From Lytechinus pictus (lineage: Eukaryota; Echinodermata; Echinoidea; Temnopleuroida; Toxopneustidae), in assembly GCF_037042905.1 (NCBI RefSeq), contig NW_026974141.1, positions 2,171,001 through 2,235,000 of the forward strand: 64,000 nt of DNA. The letters run 5' to 3'. Numbering within the stretch: position 1 is the first letter of the stretch; every line of letters starts with the position of its first letter. Positions 1 to 12,317 of the stretch are shown here, one piece after another. The notes beneath the pieces are model-generated. The model worked only from the letters and a program-made list of their open reading frames with translations, did not search any database and had not been told where the DNA came from. A program made the translations under genes and the position numbers.

Positions 1-118
1 CGGATGAATTCCTTGCTGAAGGAGATTACGCCATGGCTGGGATTTACCCACGACCCTCTGTTTCAAAGTCCGGAGACTAATCCACTGGGCCACGACGCTC
101 CAACCCGCCTTCTCTAGC
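1..118 (-). repeat. tRNA-derived SINE, head end, cut by the window edge
   Basis: Read on the minus strand this matches the head of the better-preserved SINE at 59257-59556: the same tRNA-like block with box A (TGGCCCAGTGG), the same sentence-like run through CTCCGGACTTTGAAACAGAG, and the same downstream CCAGCCATGGCGTA. The box B region is diverged here. The element runs off the left edge of the window, so its tail and target duplication cannot be seen. It is a retroposed tRNA-like sequence, not a functional tRNA gene. Confidence 0.75.
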
Positions 119-173
119 TGTATAATATTATAACCGAATGTATTCTCAAAACCATTTTAAGGCCTATATCCTA

Positions 174-734
174 TTAAAATTCAAGTAAACCTCAGATAAA
201 TGTCAATTTGAATCAACAGAGAAAAATCAGAGAAGCATAATGCTGAAAATTTCATATGTAAAATAAGAAAGTTGTAATATGTTAAAGTTTCGCTTTTCTT
301 TCACAAAATAGTTATTTGCACAATTTAGTCACATGTAAATGAGAGAATCGATGATGTCCCTCACTCACTCACAATTTTTTTTTATTGTTTAATTTTTACA
401 GATTTGACGACCTACTTGACTGAACCATAAAATGTTTACCAATTAGTACCACATGTTGAGGGAGAAATAAAACTTTGTTTCACAAGATAATGAGAAGATA
501 ATTAGAATATTTCATATTTCATATAATACAATAAAAAATAATGAGTGAGTGATGTCATAAATTACCTCATTTGCATACCGACCGAGATGCGCATATAACC
601 AGTGAGTGAAACTTAAAAATGTCATAATTTTCTTATTTTACATCAGATTTCGATGAAATTTTTGGTGTTATAATTGTTGGATTTTTCTCTTTTTATTCAA
701 ATAAACTTTTTGTTGGGGTGGACTTGTTCTTTAA
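174..734. mobile_element. TTAA-flanked MITE (Kolobok-like), copy 1
   Basis: The sequence starts at TTAA and ends at TTAA, with a right terminus GGGGTGGACTTGTTCTTTAA. It aligns by eye with two other copies at 56282-56881 and 63036-63641, sharing internal blocks such as AATGCTGAAAATTTCAT and GATGATGTCCCTCACTCAC. The left terminus is diverged in this copy. TTAA target duplications are characteristic of Kolobok and piggyBac elements; assignment to Kolobok is inference. No coding capacity is seen. Confidence 0.75.
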
Positions 735-1170
735 TGATCTTTATATGTAATTTTGACCGATTTTCTTACTTTCTGATTTTGTTATCAAAGATTTTCCATT
801 AGAATTCACCGATTACACATCTTTGATCATTTCCAATCCAGCATTCGATCCAGGCGCTGTTTTAAGGGGGGGCTTTGGGGACTGACCCCCCCCCCAAAAA
901 AAAAAATCGACCACAATAAAAGGAAAAGGCAGATATAATATAGGCCCTATATGCGTATATAAATGCAATATTCTATTCATGTAGTCAAGTGCTCTAAAAT
1001 CAAAGTTTTTACTATCAAAATTCGATTTTTAATTTTTTTTTATTTATTTTTTTTTTTTTTCTCTCTCGCTCGGTTGCTAAACACTCCCTGGCAAAATAGC
1101 ATCTAAATGCAGAATACATTGCTGTCTTAAAGTGCGAGTAGGTCCTATAGGAAGTCAATGATCTCCTGCA
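735..1170. other. Non-coding spacer with C and A tracts
   Basis: No gene is seen. A block at 850-905 (GGGGGGGCTTTGGGGACTGA followed by C and A runs) resembles the interior of the hAT-like element just downstream and is probably a fragment of a related repeat. T-rich runs follow at 1030-1065. Confidence 0.4.
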
Positions 1171-2448
1171 CAGGCGCGTAGCCAGGGGGCGGTGGGGCGG
1201 TCGCCCCCCCCCCCCCCCCCAAAAAAAAAAAAAAAAAAAAAAAAAACGTCCCCAAAAAGAAAAAAAAAAGAGAAAAAAAAAGAAAGGAGAAACGGAAAAA
1301 CGAAGGGAGGAAAGGGGAGAAAGGTAGCTTTGTGGGTTTTTCTTTTTATTCTTTATTTTTTCTCAAAAGAGAAACTCCTTCACTCTCGCTTTAAATTTAT
1401 ATACATATGAATTTTGCTTCCGCGCTGCGCGCGTTTAAATGGCAATATTGCAGTTCTCCTTTCTCTAACCCTTTCTCTAACCCTGTTTTTCCACCTCAGC
1501 TATGTGTTTCTTGCCAGTTAAATGTAAACATTAGGGCATGGAATAAGAGTAAGGTTAGGCTGAAGTATATGAAGTTGTCTTTTTTTTTCAAATTGATCGC
1601 GCAACTTCTGGTCGGGTCGACTCCGGGCGGGTAAAATCTTTATATCAATTTTTGCCGTCACCTCCATATAAGCATCTTCTCCCGCTTTTCAGCTCATTAC
1701 TAAACAACCATAATTTGGGAGCAAACAGTTTCCTAATATTATAAAGAGGAAGGTATAATATTCGTGTCGTATTAAATAATAAAAAAGTACTATATTTTTT
1801 AATCAAATTATATTAAAATTTTCCTGCACATTCATCTCCTGTCCTGTTTTGCGCCCTCAGTTTGAAATTTTGAATGACACTTAAGTTTTTTTATTATTCA
1901 AATTTAAGCGCTTTAGGATAAGTCAAAGAAATTATACATCATCCTTTTTATATAATTTCAATAAATCACAGAAGTTTCATCTTTTTGCGCACTATTTTCC
2001 TTGTAATGAAGTTCAATAATTTTAGAAAATCAATTGAATTAGAGCCGATGGGGTATTAGAGATATTTGATGAAACGTCCGCCCTTTGAAATTTCAGAGTT
2101 TCATTGCTCCGGGGAGGAATATCTTCCTCTCGGCATAGTATAACTTAGGGAATACCCTTATCTCGGGACCCTTTTCTTTAGAAAAAACTTGATAAAACGC
2201 TTTATCCCTTTTTTGTGCGTTCACAATCACTTTTAAAAGCAAGGTTCAAATTCACAATAGTCCACTGAATTGCGGCTGATATAGGTACTAGAGACAAAAG
2301 AGACGGCTCCTTTTCATTTTAATTTAAGAAACACCGAAAGCTTCGCGCTTCGCGCGAGAGGGGGAAACTCCCCCTCCCTGTACCCACCCTCTAGGGAGGG
2401 CGCTTCGCATGCATTTATCGCCCCCTCCAAAATGAAATCCTGGCTTCT
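1171..2448. mobile_element. Degenerate hAT-like non-autonomous element with C/A tracts
   Basis: The left end reads CAGGCGCGTAGCCAGGGGG followed by long C and A runs. The right end (about 2405-2448) contains CGCCCCCTCC and ATCCTGGCTTCTAG, which is roughly the inverted form. This end structure is a frequent hAT-derived repeat pattern in marine invertebrates. The right boundary is approximate and no clear 8-bp duplication is visible. Two short open frames over the A-rich part (1192-1634) are low-complexity and not taken as genes. Confidence 0.5.
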
Positions 2449-3943
2449 AGTAAAATTTAACTACCTTGCAACTTTTTTTTCCAAATTAACCTCCCTATTC
2501 ACCCACCATGAATATATAATACTAATGCCATAAAAAATGAAGTTTTAACTCTAAACCTGTCCGTGTTTTGTCAAAAACTCTCCGAATTTTTGTCATTCAT
2601 TAGGAAATTTTTCTTTGTAAATGGCTCTGTCGCTATATATGCCTAATCCCTGACTGAGGCTAAACTTATTTAAAACATATAGTTTAGAGTCAAAAGTGCT
2701 GATCCATGTTTCGGATGGCCCGCCAAATTATAATCTATAATTTTGCATGTGAAACACACCGAAAAATTTACAATTTATATGTTGATTTATTATTTATTAT
2801 TATTTAGTATATTTATGTCAAGTTTGATGGCTTTGTAGTGCTTTCAGATGTTTTTCAAACACGTTTTAGCAATAGATTCTTACATTTTTACTTTTTCATT
2901 TTTTTATTATGGGCAGGGCAGATCTATAACATGTTTGCCACATTCCCAAAATTTTCATGGCTACCGCCCCAAGATAGAAGCAGCATTTAGAATGATTTGA
3001 CTCTATTTTCTACAATACGCTATTGTGTAAACTTTTGTTTTGAGGGCAGTGCCTATCATGCAGCCTTATGCTTCTTAAGCCTCATTCAGTAAATTAACGA
3101 TTGCAAACGTACATTTATTTGAAAGTCATAAAGTGCTCCAAATGCTAGGTTTCACTTCAATCAGACGTTTTCTCCCTGTCCACCACATTCCCTCGTAATA
3201 GTTTTAATGGGTGTCATTGACATTAAAACACCATCTCCGACCTGCCATGTTCTATTTTCCTTTTTTACGATCAAAGTCTTAAAAAAACGCCAACGCCTGG
3301 AGAGAGTATACGACACAAACCCATTTCCTGATAACCAGAACGTCCTACCCCCCTCATTAAATGCCCTATAATCTACATCTATAACACCCATCAGGCCCTG
3401 ATGCATAATATAGGAAATATTAATATATAATTTATTTTTTTTTAATCAGTCTAAAACCAGCACCCGTCTTGATCATCAATCCGAGTCATTTCAAAAAGGC
3501 TGAAACCATTTTTCGCTGGTTCTAAATATATCTAAATGAATTCCTTCTTTTATTCTGTAACTTTTTACGGGATGATAATCTGGTCCAAGTATTATTTAAA
3601 GTTATTTTAAAACGAGGGCGTCTTACGAGGGCGTCTACCCCCCCCCCCCCCCCCATAAAAAAAACCCTTCCTCGTTGAAATTGTCTTGCGAATGTTCCGA
3701 GACACCTTAATGAATTTCTTTTGTACATTAGCTTACCATATTTGGGCGCGCGGCCTAAATATTAGTCGTCCTTTTCAGCGCAATTAATTCACTCTGAGAA
3801 TAAACGTTAAATTTATTTTGCGTCGCTAGCTCTACAAATTCCCTTCAAGATGAGGTTTATGCTGACGTTTCTAAGGCAGTAAGTGCGAAATACATTTATC
3901 TTTCAAAATTTTCCCTTATTTTGGAGTTAAATACTAGTAACCT
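2449..3943. other. Intergenic DNA, no gene recognised
   Basis: AT-rich sequence with one polyC run near 3639-3653. The short minus-strand frames at 3161-3406 and 3522-3728 have no recognisable domain, no codon-level conservation clue and a composition like the surroundings, so no gene is called. Confidence 0.4.
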
Positions 3944-4973
3944 GGGGCCCGTTTCTCAACACATGGACAAGTTAGTCATATCTTTATCCACCAACCACGG
4001 AGTTAGTTCCAATCTTACTAAACCTGTTTCTCGAAAGGCTTCCTAACTAGAATACATTGATATCGATACTATCGGTAAAAAGAGCAGACGAGACGTAGCC
4101 TTAGTCACAATATAGCATAATTTTCAAAAAGAAAAATTATGACAAAATTGCAAATATTGTGATGAATTGGGAAATAAATCTTGTTAAAATAATAGCACAG
4201 GTGAATTATGCATCATACATACTTAGACCATGAAGACTGGAGCATTCAATTGCACAGAAAATTAAATTATGAATAATTCATTTCATGACTAAAAAATCAC
4301 TTGTGGACGTTGAGATGGGTACCCCCGGGATATCCAATTTTGATAGTTTACGAAAGTAAACCATAACGGTTTTCTTTGTAAAATTATGATAATTATACGG
4401 TCTTTTACGATTCCAAACGTCATCAAAATATAGTTTAACGAAACATTTTCAATCATTTATACCGAAACATACGATATTTTACAAATTATATGCATAAGTT
4501 AGAGATAGAATTTATCCAAATGTTAATAGGAGTCTGAAAACAACAAATACGAGTCCAGTTATGGATGGCCTGACGTGGTAGAATCTTTATCGATTAAGTC
4601 ATTTTACTATTTCAAACTGAATGGTTTTGTGGCGTTTTACCAACAGTTTTTATAGTTTCTTTTTATTAGAATTATCATTGAATGCATTATCCCACTTGTT
4701 TTGTGGTGTAATTTCAACCTATATGATTGATTACGTAAGATTGTTATTTTCAAATATCTAGGCACTTTTGCTTGTCATAGTCTACCCATGTGATGCCACT
4801 ACGTCATTAAGAAAGAAGTTATGACAGGTTCGGAGGTGTCATAAATATTTAGTGAGGTTGTTGTACCCGATCTTGGTAAAGAGGGCTTCGTGAAACGGTT
4901 AGCGGACAAGTAGCTCACTATCTCCGAGTTAGTCAAGAAGTTAGACTTATGACGGTGTTGAGAAACGGGCCCC
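3944..4973. mobile_element. 1.03-kb non-autonomous DNA transposon with GGGGCCCG termini
   Basis: The left terminus GGGGCCCGTTTCTCAACAC is repeated in inverted form at the right end (GTGTTGAGAAACGGGCCCC). Further blocks such as AAGTTAGTCATA near the left and AAGAAGTTAGACTTAT near the right extend the inversion imperfectly. No transposase frame is visible. The flanks (TAACCT and TGAAAT) show no convincing target duplication, so the superfamily is undetermined. Confidence 0.7.
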
Positions 4974-5350
4974 TGAAATTGATGAATTGAACCAAGGCAG
5001 GAAGAGCGCTCTCGAAAATCGAACCCAGTCCCAGGAACTGAAAATTATGTTTGTTGAATTATTTGGAGGATTTCCATTCCTATAGACCTATACCGATGCG
5101 TGCGATTTCATTATGCACTCAAGTGAACACGTGTTTTCACGTTTCTGTGATTCAGGGTATTAGAATTGATTTTCTCCTCAAAGTTTATAAGTTACATCCT
5201 ACCTCCACTAAAAATTGGAGAGTATATACTAATATAGGCCTAGGGCTTGGCTTGGGCCAGTTCAATTCAGTCACCAATCCAAGCCAGCGCCAGGCAATGT
5301 TTTTTTTTTAATTAGGGCCTATATTATTAAAAACTTTGCCAAGGGCAAGG

Positions 5351-5902
5351 CCCCGGGGGGGGCACTCATAATGCATAGTGGGTATGTGCCGCGGAGGGGA
5401 CCCCCATTTTTACACTCGAATTTCCGTTCCAAGGCATAGCATTTTTGTCTCATTGAGAAAAAGAACAGAAAGTCGCTCCAAAGCATAGCATTTTCTTCTT
5501 ATCGAGAAAAAAGAAGAAAGAAATCCGCTCCAAAGCTTTGCATATTTTTTGTTACACCGTTCCAGCCGCATTGATCTGCTAAAATGAGCCGCAATTTTTG
5601 GTGAAAAGCGGCCGCAGAGAGCTGTCTGACCATCGCCTCTGCGCTAGCGCACCCGGCGCCTGTGCCGCCGGGCTGGCTGCATGCACGTTCCATAGGGATG
5701 CGGATGCATATGCACTCACGCGCAGGAGACCCGTTACAAGGCCCCCCGTTTTCACAAACATTTGTAGTTCTGAAGCCTGTTCCAAGGACCCTCCTTGTTA
5801 CAATTAGCCTGCTCCAAGGCCCCCGTTTTTTGTCTCGCCCGCTGCACATACCTACATGTACTACTTTTTTTGGTTGAGTCCCCCCCCCCCCCCCCCGGGG
5901 GG
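5351..5902. mobile_element. CCCCGGGGGGG-ended interspersed repeat
   Basis: It begins CCCCGGGGGGGGCACTCATA and ends in a long C tract with CCCCGGGG. Internally it has two near-direct repeats of a block around GCTCCAAAGCATAGCATTTT (5400-5545). Overlapping open frames on both strands over its GC-rich centre are accidental. Family identity is not established. Confidence 0.5.
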
Positions 5903-6025
5903 CAAGGCGGCGCGGCAGGGGGGAAAATTAATCAAATGGGAGAAGTTCACCATGACAAAGTTTATTGTCAAAATAGCAGAAAAAATAAAAAGAAATGCTG
6001 AAGGTTTGAGAAAAATCCATCAAAG

Positions 6026-6422
6026 CAGGGTGCTACATAAGCACTTGCCCAGGGCAAGTAAAAGTTAGAGTCGGGCAAGTATTTTGAAGTAAAGACCAAT
6101 ACTACTTGCCCGAATTGGGCAAGCAAAATTCTCACAGAATGACCAAAATCAGGGTCGATATGATATATTGACCCTAATTTTGGTCATGTCAGGCAAGATA
6201 AAATCACTTTGGTAAAAAAAATGCAATAACAAAGTAGATCAGTTCATGTCAAAAGAGAGAAAAGGATCAATGGTTTATAAAACCTTTTGGAGAGGTAAAA
6301 CTTTTTTTTCAATGATTTTTTTGGGGCAAGTGAAATAGATTTTTGGGCAAGTATATTCCAACTATTCAAAAATTTACTTGCCTGACTGGGCAAGTGCTTC
6401 TAAAAGGTTATGTAGCACCCTG
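6026..6422. mobile_element. 397-bp MITE with CAGGGTGCTACATAA ends and 7-bp TSD
   Basis: Inverted termini CAGGGTGCTACATAA (left) and TTATGTAGCACCCTG (right) are followed inward by GGGCAAGT-type repeats in both orientations (ACTTGCCC, GGGCAAGTA). The element is flanked by direct repeats ATCAAAG at 6019-6025 and 6423-6429. It sits inside an older TTAA-type MITE fragment (about 5930-6480) related to the element at 17866-18370. Termini starting CAGGG suggest hAT, but hAT normally makes 8-bp duplications, so this stays open. Confidence 0.8.
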
Positions 6423-6894
6423 ATCAAAGATCAAAAAACTTATTAGAATTTTTATTATAAATTTTGATTTGTGAAGTCATATGTTGCCAGGCCAGCGCCA
6501 AAAGGCTCCTAAGTACTATAGCCTTAGGCCAGGGCATAGCCGTAGAGAATAAAATTCGTTCACTAACATTAGGGTAGCTTACTCTCCATGGAGTTGAGGC
6601 AGGGATTGTGCCTTATAATCATGTGCGCAGAGGACGGGCAAACTTGAAACTTTCGCCCCTGAGATTTCTATGTTCCCAATAAAAGTTCTAGCTCCAAGTC
6701 ATGTAAATGGGCTAAGACTCCATTTCCGACATTTATAGTTAGATTTCATTTTTTAACACCTACACTACAGGTCTACATTTTTTAAAAATCAGAAATTTTT
6801 TATGAGAAGATGGGATGCAACTTACAATCTTGTCCTCTTTGTTCGTATATAGAGGGCGGCATGATGTTGTTAGTTTGTCAAGGTATATTTATAT

Positions 6895-7022
6895 AATATT
6901 GAATGGTCTTGAGGGGAACATCAAATATATTGCCAGCAAAAGAATCATATTGGCCCGAGTCTTTAGACGAGGGCAATATGGGTCTTTTAAGGTTTAAGGG
7001 CAATATATTTGATGTTCCCCGA
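6895..7022. repeat. Imperfect inverted repeat (hairpin)
   Basis: GGGGAACATCAAATATATTG near 6915 is mirrored by CAATATATTTGATGTTCCCC near 7000-7020, separated by about 70 bases that also contain a smaller inverted pair (GGCCCGAGTCTT). This resembles the hairpin at 62243-62345 in layout and may be the fold-back end of a related element. Confidence 0.6.
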
Positions 7023-7534
7023 AAGAAGGGCAGTCAATATTTTTATTATCATCCAAATCAGATATCTAGAGCAAAAATCATGATAACAGTAATATCTTTT
7101 AAGAATAGAGTTATGTTGTGTCATGATAATATCAGTGTCTAGGCTCTGCACTTTACCATTATGACGTACTTGCAAGCGCCCAGATCAAGCGTTGTCTTTA
7201 TTATGACGTAGATCGTTGGTGCGCGGAACATTATGAAGCGTATCACTTCATTCGCATCCTCAAAGGCCCGGATGTGAGACCAGGGAAAATACAAAGGTAT
7301 ATTTTGCGTCGTCTCTGCATGCAAAGTCAATACGCGCATTGAGACCGAGGAAAATACAAACAATATACCTATCCCTTCCTGATAATAATAAAATACAGGG
7401 AAATACGGTTTTGTAAATGACCAGCTCAGATGTCTGATACGGGTGATAATACAAATTACTGACCAGTGCCTCTTGATACAACCCTTGTGTTATAAATCTT
7501 TGATTGATTGATTTTTTTTTTTAATTATTCATAG

Positions 7535-7691
7535 CGGTGAAACTGACTGGAATGCTCAGCTGAAATGTCAAGGACAGGCCGATATTCCTCTCAATAAAGA
7601 AGGGCTTGATCAAGCCAAGGCCGTTGCAACCTACCTTGCCAATGAGAAGTTTGATTATGTATTTTCAAGTGACTTGAGCAGGAGTTTCCAG
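7535..7691 (+). CDS. TIGAR: TIGAR-like exon (catalytic N-terminal part)
   Basis: 157 bp after acceptor ATAG, ending CAG before donor GTTTGT. It begins with one base completing a His codon, then encodes GETDWNAQLKCQGQ and the FSSDLSRSFQ block, both characteristic of histidine phosphatases. It ends in phase 0. Confidence 0.9.
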
Positions 7692-10600
7692 GTTTGTAAT
7701 TCTCATCTTATTAACAGGAAATCCCGCCCACAAACAAGGTTATTTTTTAAAGAGAAAAAAATATAGTTCAGCCAATGAGCAAAATTTGAAAAGATTGCGT
7801 AGAAATATATATTTAAAATAAGGTTATGAATTTGTATATTAATTATCATTTTGAAGTTGTGATTGCTGTACCTTGATGTGGATTTAAACTTGACCTCATT
7901 GGTAACAATTTGTCATTATGATGTAGGGTAGGAACAATGCTTACATTAGCTCAAACACACCCAGAAAATAATAACTTGAATAATTTTTTCAAAAACTTAC
8001 ATCTCAATTTTATTTAAGGACAAGCTGCTTAACTAACAATGTGCTATATATAATCTGCCGAAAGGAAAGGAGCCTCGGAGGTAATTACATAGGAAACCTG
8101 AAAATGAAGTCCACAACAAATGGACGAGTAGTTCTTATCAGGGCTCTCAGAAATTTGAAATTACAATATTTGACAATTGACCATATTTTTATCTAATTCA
8201 AAAGAAACAAGGGTAACGAATGGTGCATCAAATTTTTTTGATAATTTCTCATTTTATTAATTAAACTAGGATTATTGTACTACAAGATAAGCTGAAATAT
8301 GGTCAAATGACTCAAATCTCACTATATTTTGCCAGGGTTGGGTGGTAAATACCGGTAGCGGTAATTACCGGTAAATACCGTCCGGTAAATAAGATGGGCG
8401 TCCGGTAAATATGTAAGAAACGGGAAATATGATTTATAATCCTTTTTTTTTAGTTGTTTTTAACCTCAACAAATGAAAATAGTGTTCTGAAATAATTAGA
8501 ATCACAAAACTCATAGTAGAAACACACAAACAGATTAAATCCATACTGCATACATGTACATACCCAAACACACATAGGATCTAAGTCCACACATACGTAC
8601 ACAAACTCAAATTATGTTCCTGGAAATTGAATAATCATATTAAAACATAAACAAATATTTCTCCCGGGGTTTAACTTTTTACATGCCATTGTATCTCATT
8701 ACAATATGATTTTTGTCTCGCCTGCATAGCAGAGCGAGACTATAGGCGCCACTTTTCCGACGGCGGCGGCGGCGGCGTCAACATCAAATCTTAACCTAAG
8801 GTTAAGTTTTTTAAATGACATCATAACTTAGAAAGTATATGGACCTAGTTCATGAAACTTGGACATAAGGTTGATCGAGTATTACTGAACATCCTGCCTG
8901 AGTTTCAGGTCACATGACCAAGGTCAAAGGTCATTTAGGGTCAATGAACTTAGACCATGTTGGGAAAATTATTTTCAAAATCTTAACCGAAGGTTAAGTT
9001 TTTGAAATGACATCATAACTTAGAAAGTATATGGACCTAGTTCATGAAACTTCGGCATAAGGTTAATCAAGTATTAGTGAACATCCTGGTCGAGTTTCAG
9101 GTCACGTGACCAAGGTCAAAGGTCATTTAGGGTCAATGAACTTTGGTCAAGTTGGGGGTATTTGTTGAATTACTATCATAACTTTGAAAATTTATGGATC
9201 TAGTCCATGAAACTTGGACATAAGGTTAATCAAGTATTAGTGAACATCCTGCCTGAGTTTCAGGTCACATGACCAAGGTCAAAGGTCATTTAGGGTCAAT
9301 GAACTTTGGCCAAGTTGGGGGTATTTGTTGAATTACCATCATAACTTTGAAAATGTATGGATTTAGTTCATGAAACTTGGACATTAGGTTAATCAAGTAC
9401 CACTGAATATCCTGTGCGAGTTTCAGGTCACATGACCATGGTCAATGGTCATTTAAGGTCAATAAACTTTGGCCGTGTTGGGGGTATATGTTAAATTACC
9501 ATCCTAGCTCTGAAAGTTTATGGATCTAGTTCATAAAACTTGGACATAAGAGTAATTAAGTATCACTGAACATCCTGTACGAGTTTCAGGTCACATGACC
9601 ATGGTCAAAGGTCAATGAACTTTGGCCGTGTTGGGGGTATTTGTTGAATTACCATCCTAACTGTGAAAGTTTATGGATCTAGTTCATAAAACTTGGGATA
9701 TAAGAGTAATCAAGCATCACTGAACATCCCCTGTGAGTTTCAGGTCACAAAACCAAGTCAAAGGTCAGTTAAGGTCAATAAACTTAGGCCATGTTGGGGT
9801 AATTGTTGAAGTGCCATCATAACTTTGAAAGTTTATGGATAGAGTGAATGAAATGTGGACATGGGTGTATTTGACAGTCTTAAGTCTCAGTTCAAATGTC
9901 ATTTATGGTCAATGAACGTGGTATTATGTCATTATATGAATGATTATTTTATAGTAGTTTTCAAAGTTAGCACTGCTGCTATATTAAATTGCGTAATGCA
10001 GGCGAGACTGCCAGAGGCGTTCCACTTGTTGTTTTTAAGTGTGAATAAAGCTCAGTATTTTCTACTGTATGTTAGGAGTTTAAGTGTGTACATGTATCAG
10101 TGTGTACTAGGGGTTGCTGGTTTTGAATGTTGATATTGCTTACAGAAAAAGATCTTTTTGTAGCCTAAAAAATTACACAACTCGGTTTATGCCATTTTTT
10201 AATGTTGCACTTCTTTTAATATAACTTTTAAAAGAAGTTTAACAGACAAAGCAAACACAAAAATCAAAAAGCATAACTTATACAAATGTACACAAAAGTG
10301 GAAAGAGGTGTCAAAAGTTGTTTCCTTTAAAAAATATGAAATGAATACAATAACAACATAATTGGCATACTTTAGCTACTGAATGTTTCATGGGAAATGT
10401 AAAATAAATAACTTGTACAGTTTGTCATATTCACATTGATTGAAAGCTATTGTAAACAAATCAATCTTTGAGCACGCTCCATTGTTTCCCTTTACAATAG
10501 CTTCTCTTTTTAATCAGTCATAGTGAGATCAACAAAATTTCAAAAGAACGTCTGGTGCACATTGAGACAAGGATATCCTCGATATACATGTATGACAAAG

Positions 10601-12286
10601 AAGGATATAGCAGAGATAGTGACATCAATGAGGATGACAGAGAAATTGAAGAATTTGACAATGAAAATGGGGTCCCAAATGTTTATGATAATATTTATGT
10701 ATTTTGAAGCACATAGCATTTTGTTGATATGCTAATACAGGTTTATGCTCATTAATACATGTACATGTAGGTATTCATGAATATGGTAATTATTGACTGA
10801 CTTACTGAAGAACATCATATCTAAATTAGATGTATATTTGGGAACTTTTTAGTAATTTATTGTATTTTTTCCAGCATTTCATGATAACAGACATAGATAA
10901 CACCCAAACACAAACATAAACACACAAACAAACAAACACACTCACACAAATGGTACACACCAGAGCAACCATACTCACCACCTTTGTTTTTATGTTCAAA
11001 ATTTGACAATCCCTATAGAAAAGTGAGTGGAAAATTATATTTCCCGGTATTTCCCGGTGAAAAGTGGTAAATACCGGAAAAAAGCGGTAAATACCGCTTA
11101 TTTCCCGGCGTCTGTGAAATAAGCCTTTGAAGCGGGAAATATGCCAACCCTGTATTTTGCCTATTTCTTACCTAATTCTCAAGAAAAACCTCTATATTCT
11201 TGTTAATTCTGATTCCAAAGGGAATAATTTTGCTTTACAAATTTGAATAGCATTTTTGGTCAAAAGAGAAAAGCTCTCAACTAAGTAATGTACAGTCCTA
11301 CTCCTATGTAAAAATATGCTATACAAAAGACTTTTAATATGCATAGCAGTCTGTGCAAAATGTTGAGCAAATTGCGATGGATACCAGGAAAATTATTCCC
11401 TGTTCCAGATAATTTTTTACTGGTGCATTTTTCATGGACTGCAAACATGGGTGGTACTCCCAAATCCCAGAATGGGTGATGTTAGGCTTAGCACTGCCTG
11501 TGTTCAACTAGGGCCCCTATTATTTCATGCCCAAACCTGCCCAATTCCCCCCCCCCCCCCATTTCGTACTATTTCCCTCTCGTCTTTCTCGCTCTGTGTC
11601 TCTCATTTTAATGGAATTCAAATTCAAATTTGCTTTTGATTCTAAGATTGCTCTTGGTTTTTGTTATCTGTTCTTTTGAATTAATTATTTTCAAACTTCA
11701 TATGTATTCTGCAGACTGTCCAGAAAGTGGTAGAGCTGGGACCCAACCCAAAGCTGGAGATTGTAAAAGACAAAAGGCTCAGAGAACGAGTAAGTTAAAA
11801 TGTTAATTATACTTATCTACTTTACTAAAAGACTATTGTACTACAGACTACAGTGCCACCTGCATAAACCCTCATAAATATTGAAAAACTAAACACTTTT
11901 GTTGCGCTTGCTGTGCAGAGTTCTGACCTGACTTTGATGATTATGGAGGATATTTGTAAGGATGTTGATGATGGTGATGGTGGTGGTGGTGGTGCTGCTG
12001 CTACTGATGATGATTACAATGATGATGATGATGATGATGACGGTAATGATGATGATGATGATGATGGTGATGGTGATGATGATGATGATGATTATGATGA
12101 TGGTGGTGATGATGATGGTGAGGGTGATGATGATGATGGTGATGATGATTATGATGATGATGGTGATGATGATTATGATGATGATGATGGTGAGGATGAT
12201 GATGATAACGATGATGATAATGATGATGGTGGTGATGATGATGGTGAGGATGATGATGATAACGATGATGGTGGTGATGATGATGG

Positions 12287-12317
<31 letters not shown>

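Larger units (their letters stand above)
8333..11152. mobile_element. 2.8-kb hAT-type element in TIGAR intron, 8-bp TSD
   Basis: Termini CAGGGTTGG and CCAACCCTG are flanked by perfect 8-bp direct repeats TATTTTGC at 8325-8332 and 11153-11160, the hAT signature. Subterminal regions are rich in TAAATACCGG and TTTCCCGG repeats in both orientations (8345-8420 and 11035-11105). A possible relic coding exon lies at 10519-10707. The element is interrupted by a tandem-repeat element at 8715-10008. Confidence 0.9.

Noticed and set aside
1192-1634. Two overlapping short plus-strand frames, one Lys/Pro-rich
   Set aside because: They translate C and A tracts of a hAT-like repeat and have no domain.
5499-6068. 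Several overlapping frames on both strands
   Set aside because: They cover a GC-rich interspersed repeat; none has a recognisable motif and they overlap each other in all frames.
9855-10133. 92-codon plus-strand frame
   Set aside because: It lies across the end of the tandem-repeat element and its junction with the hAT-type element, with no conserved features.
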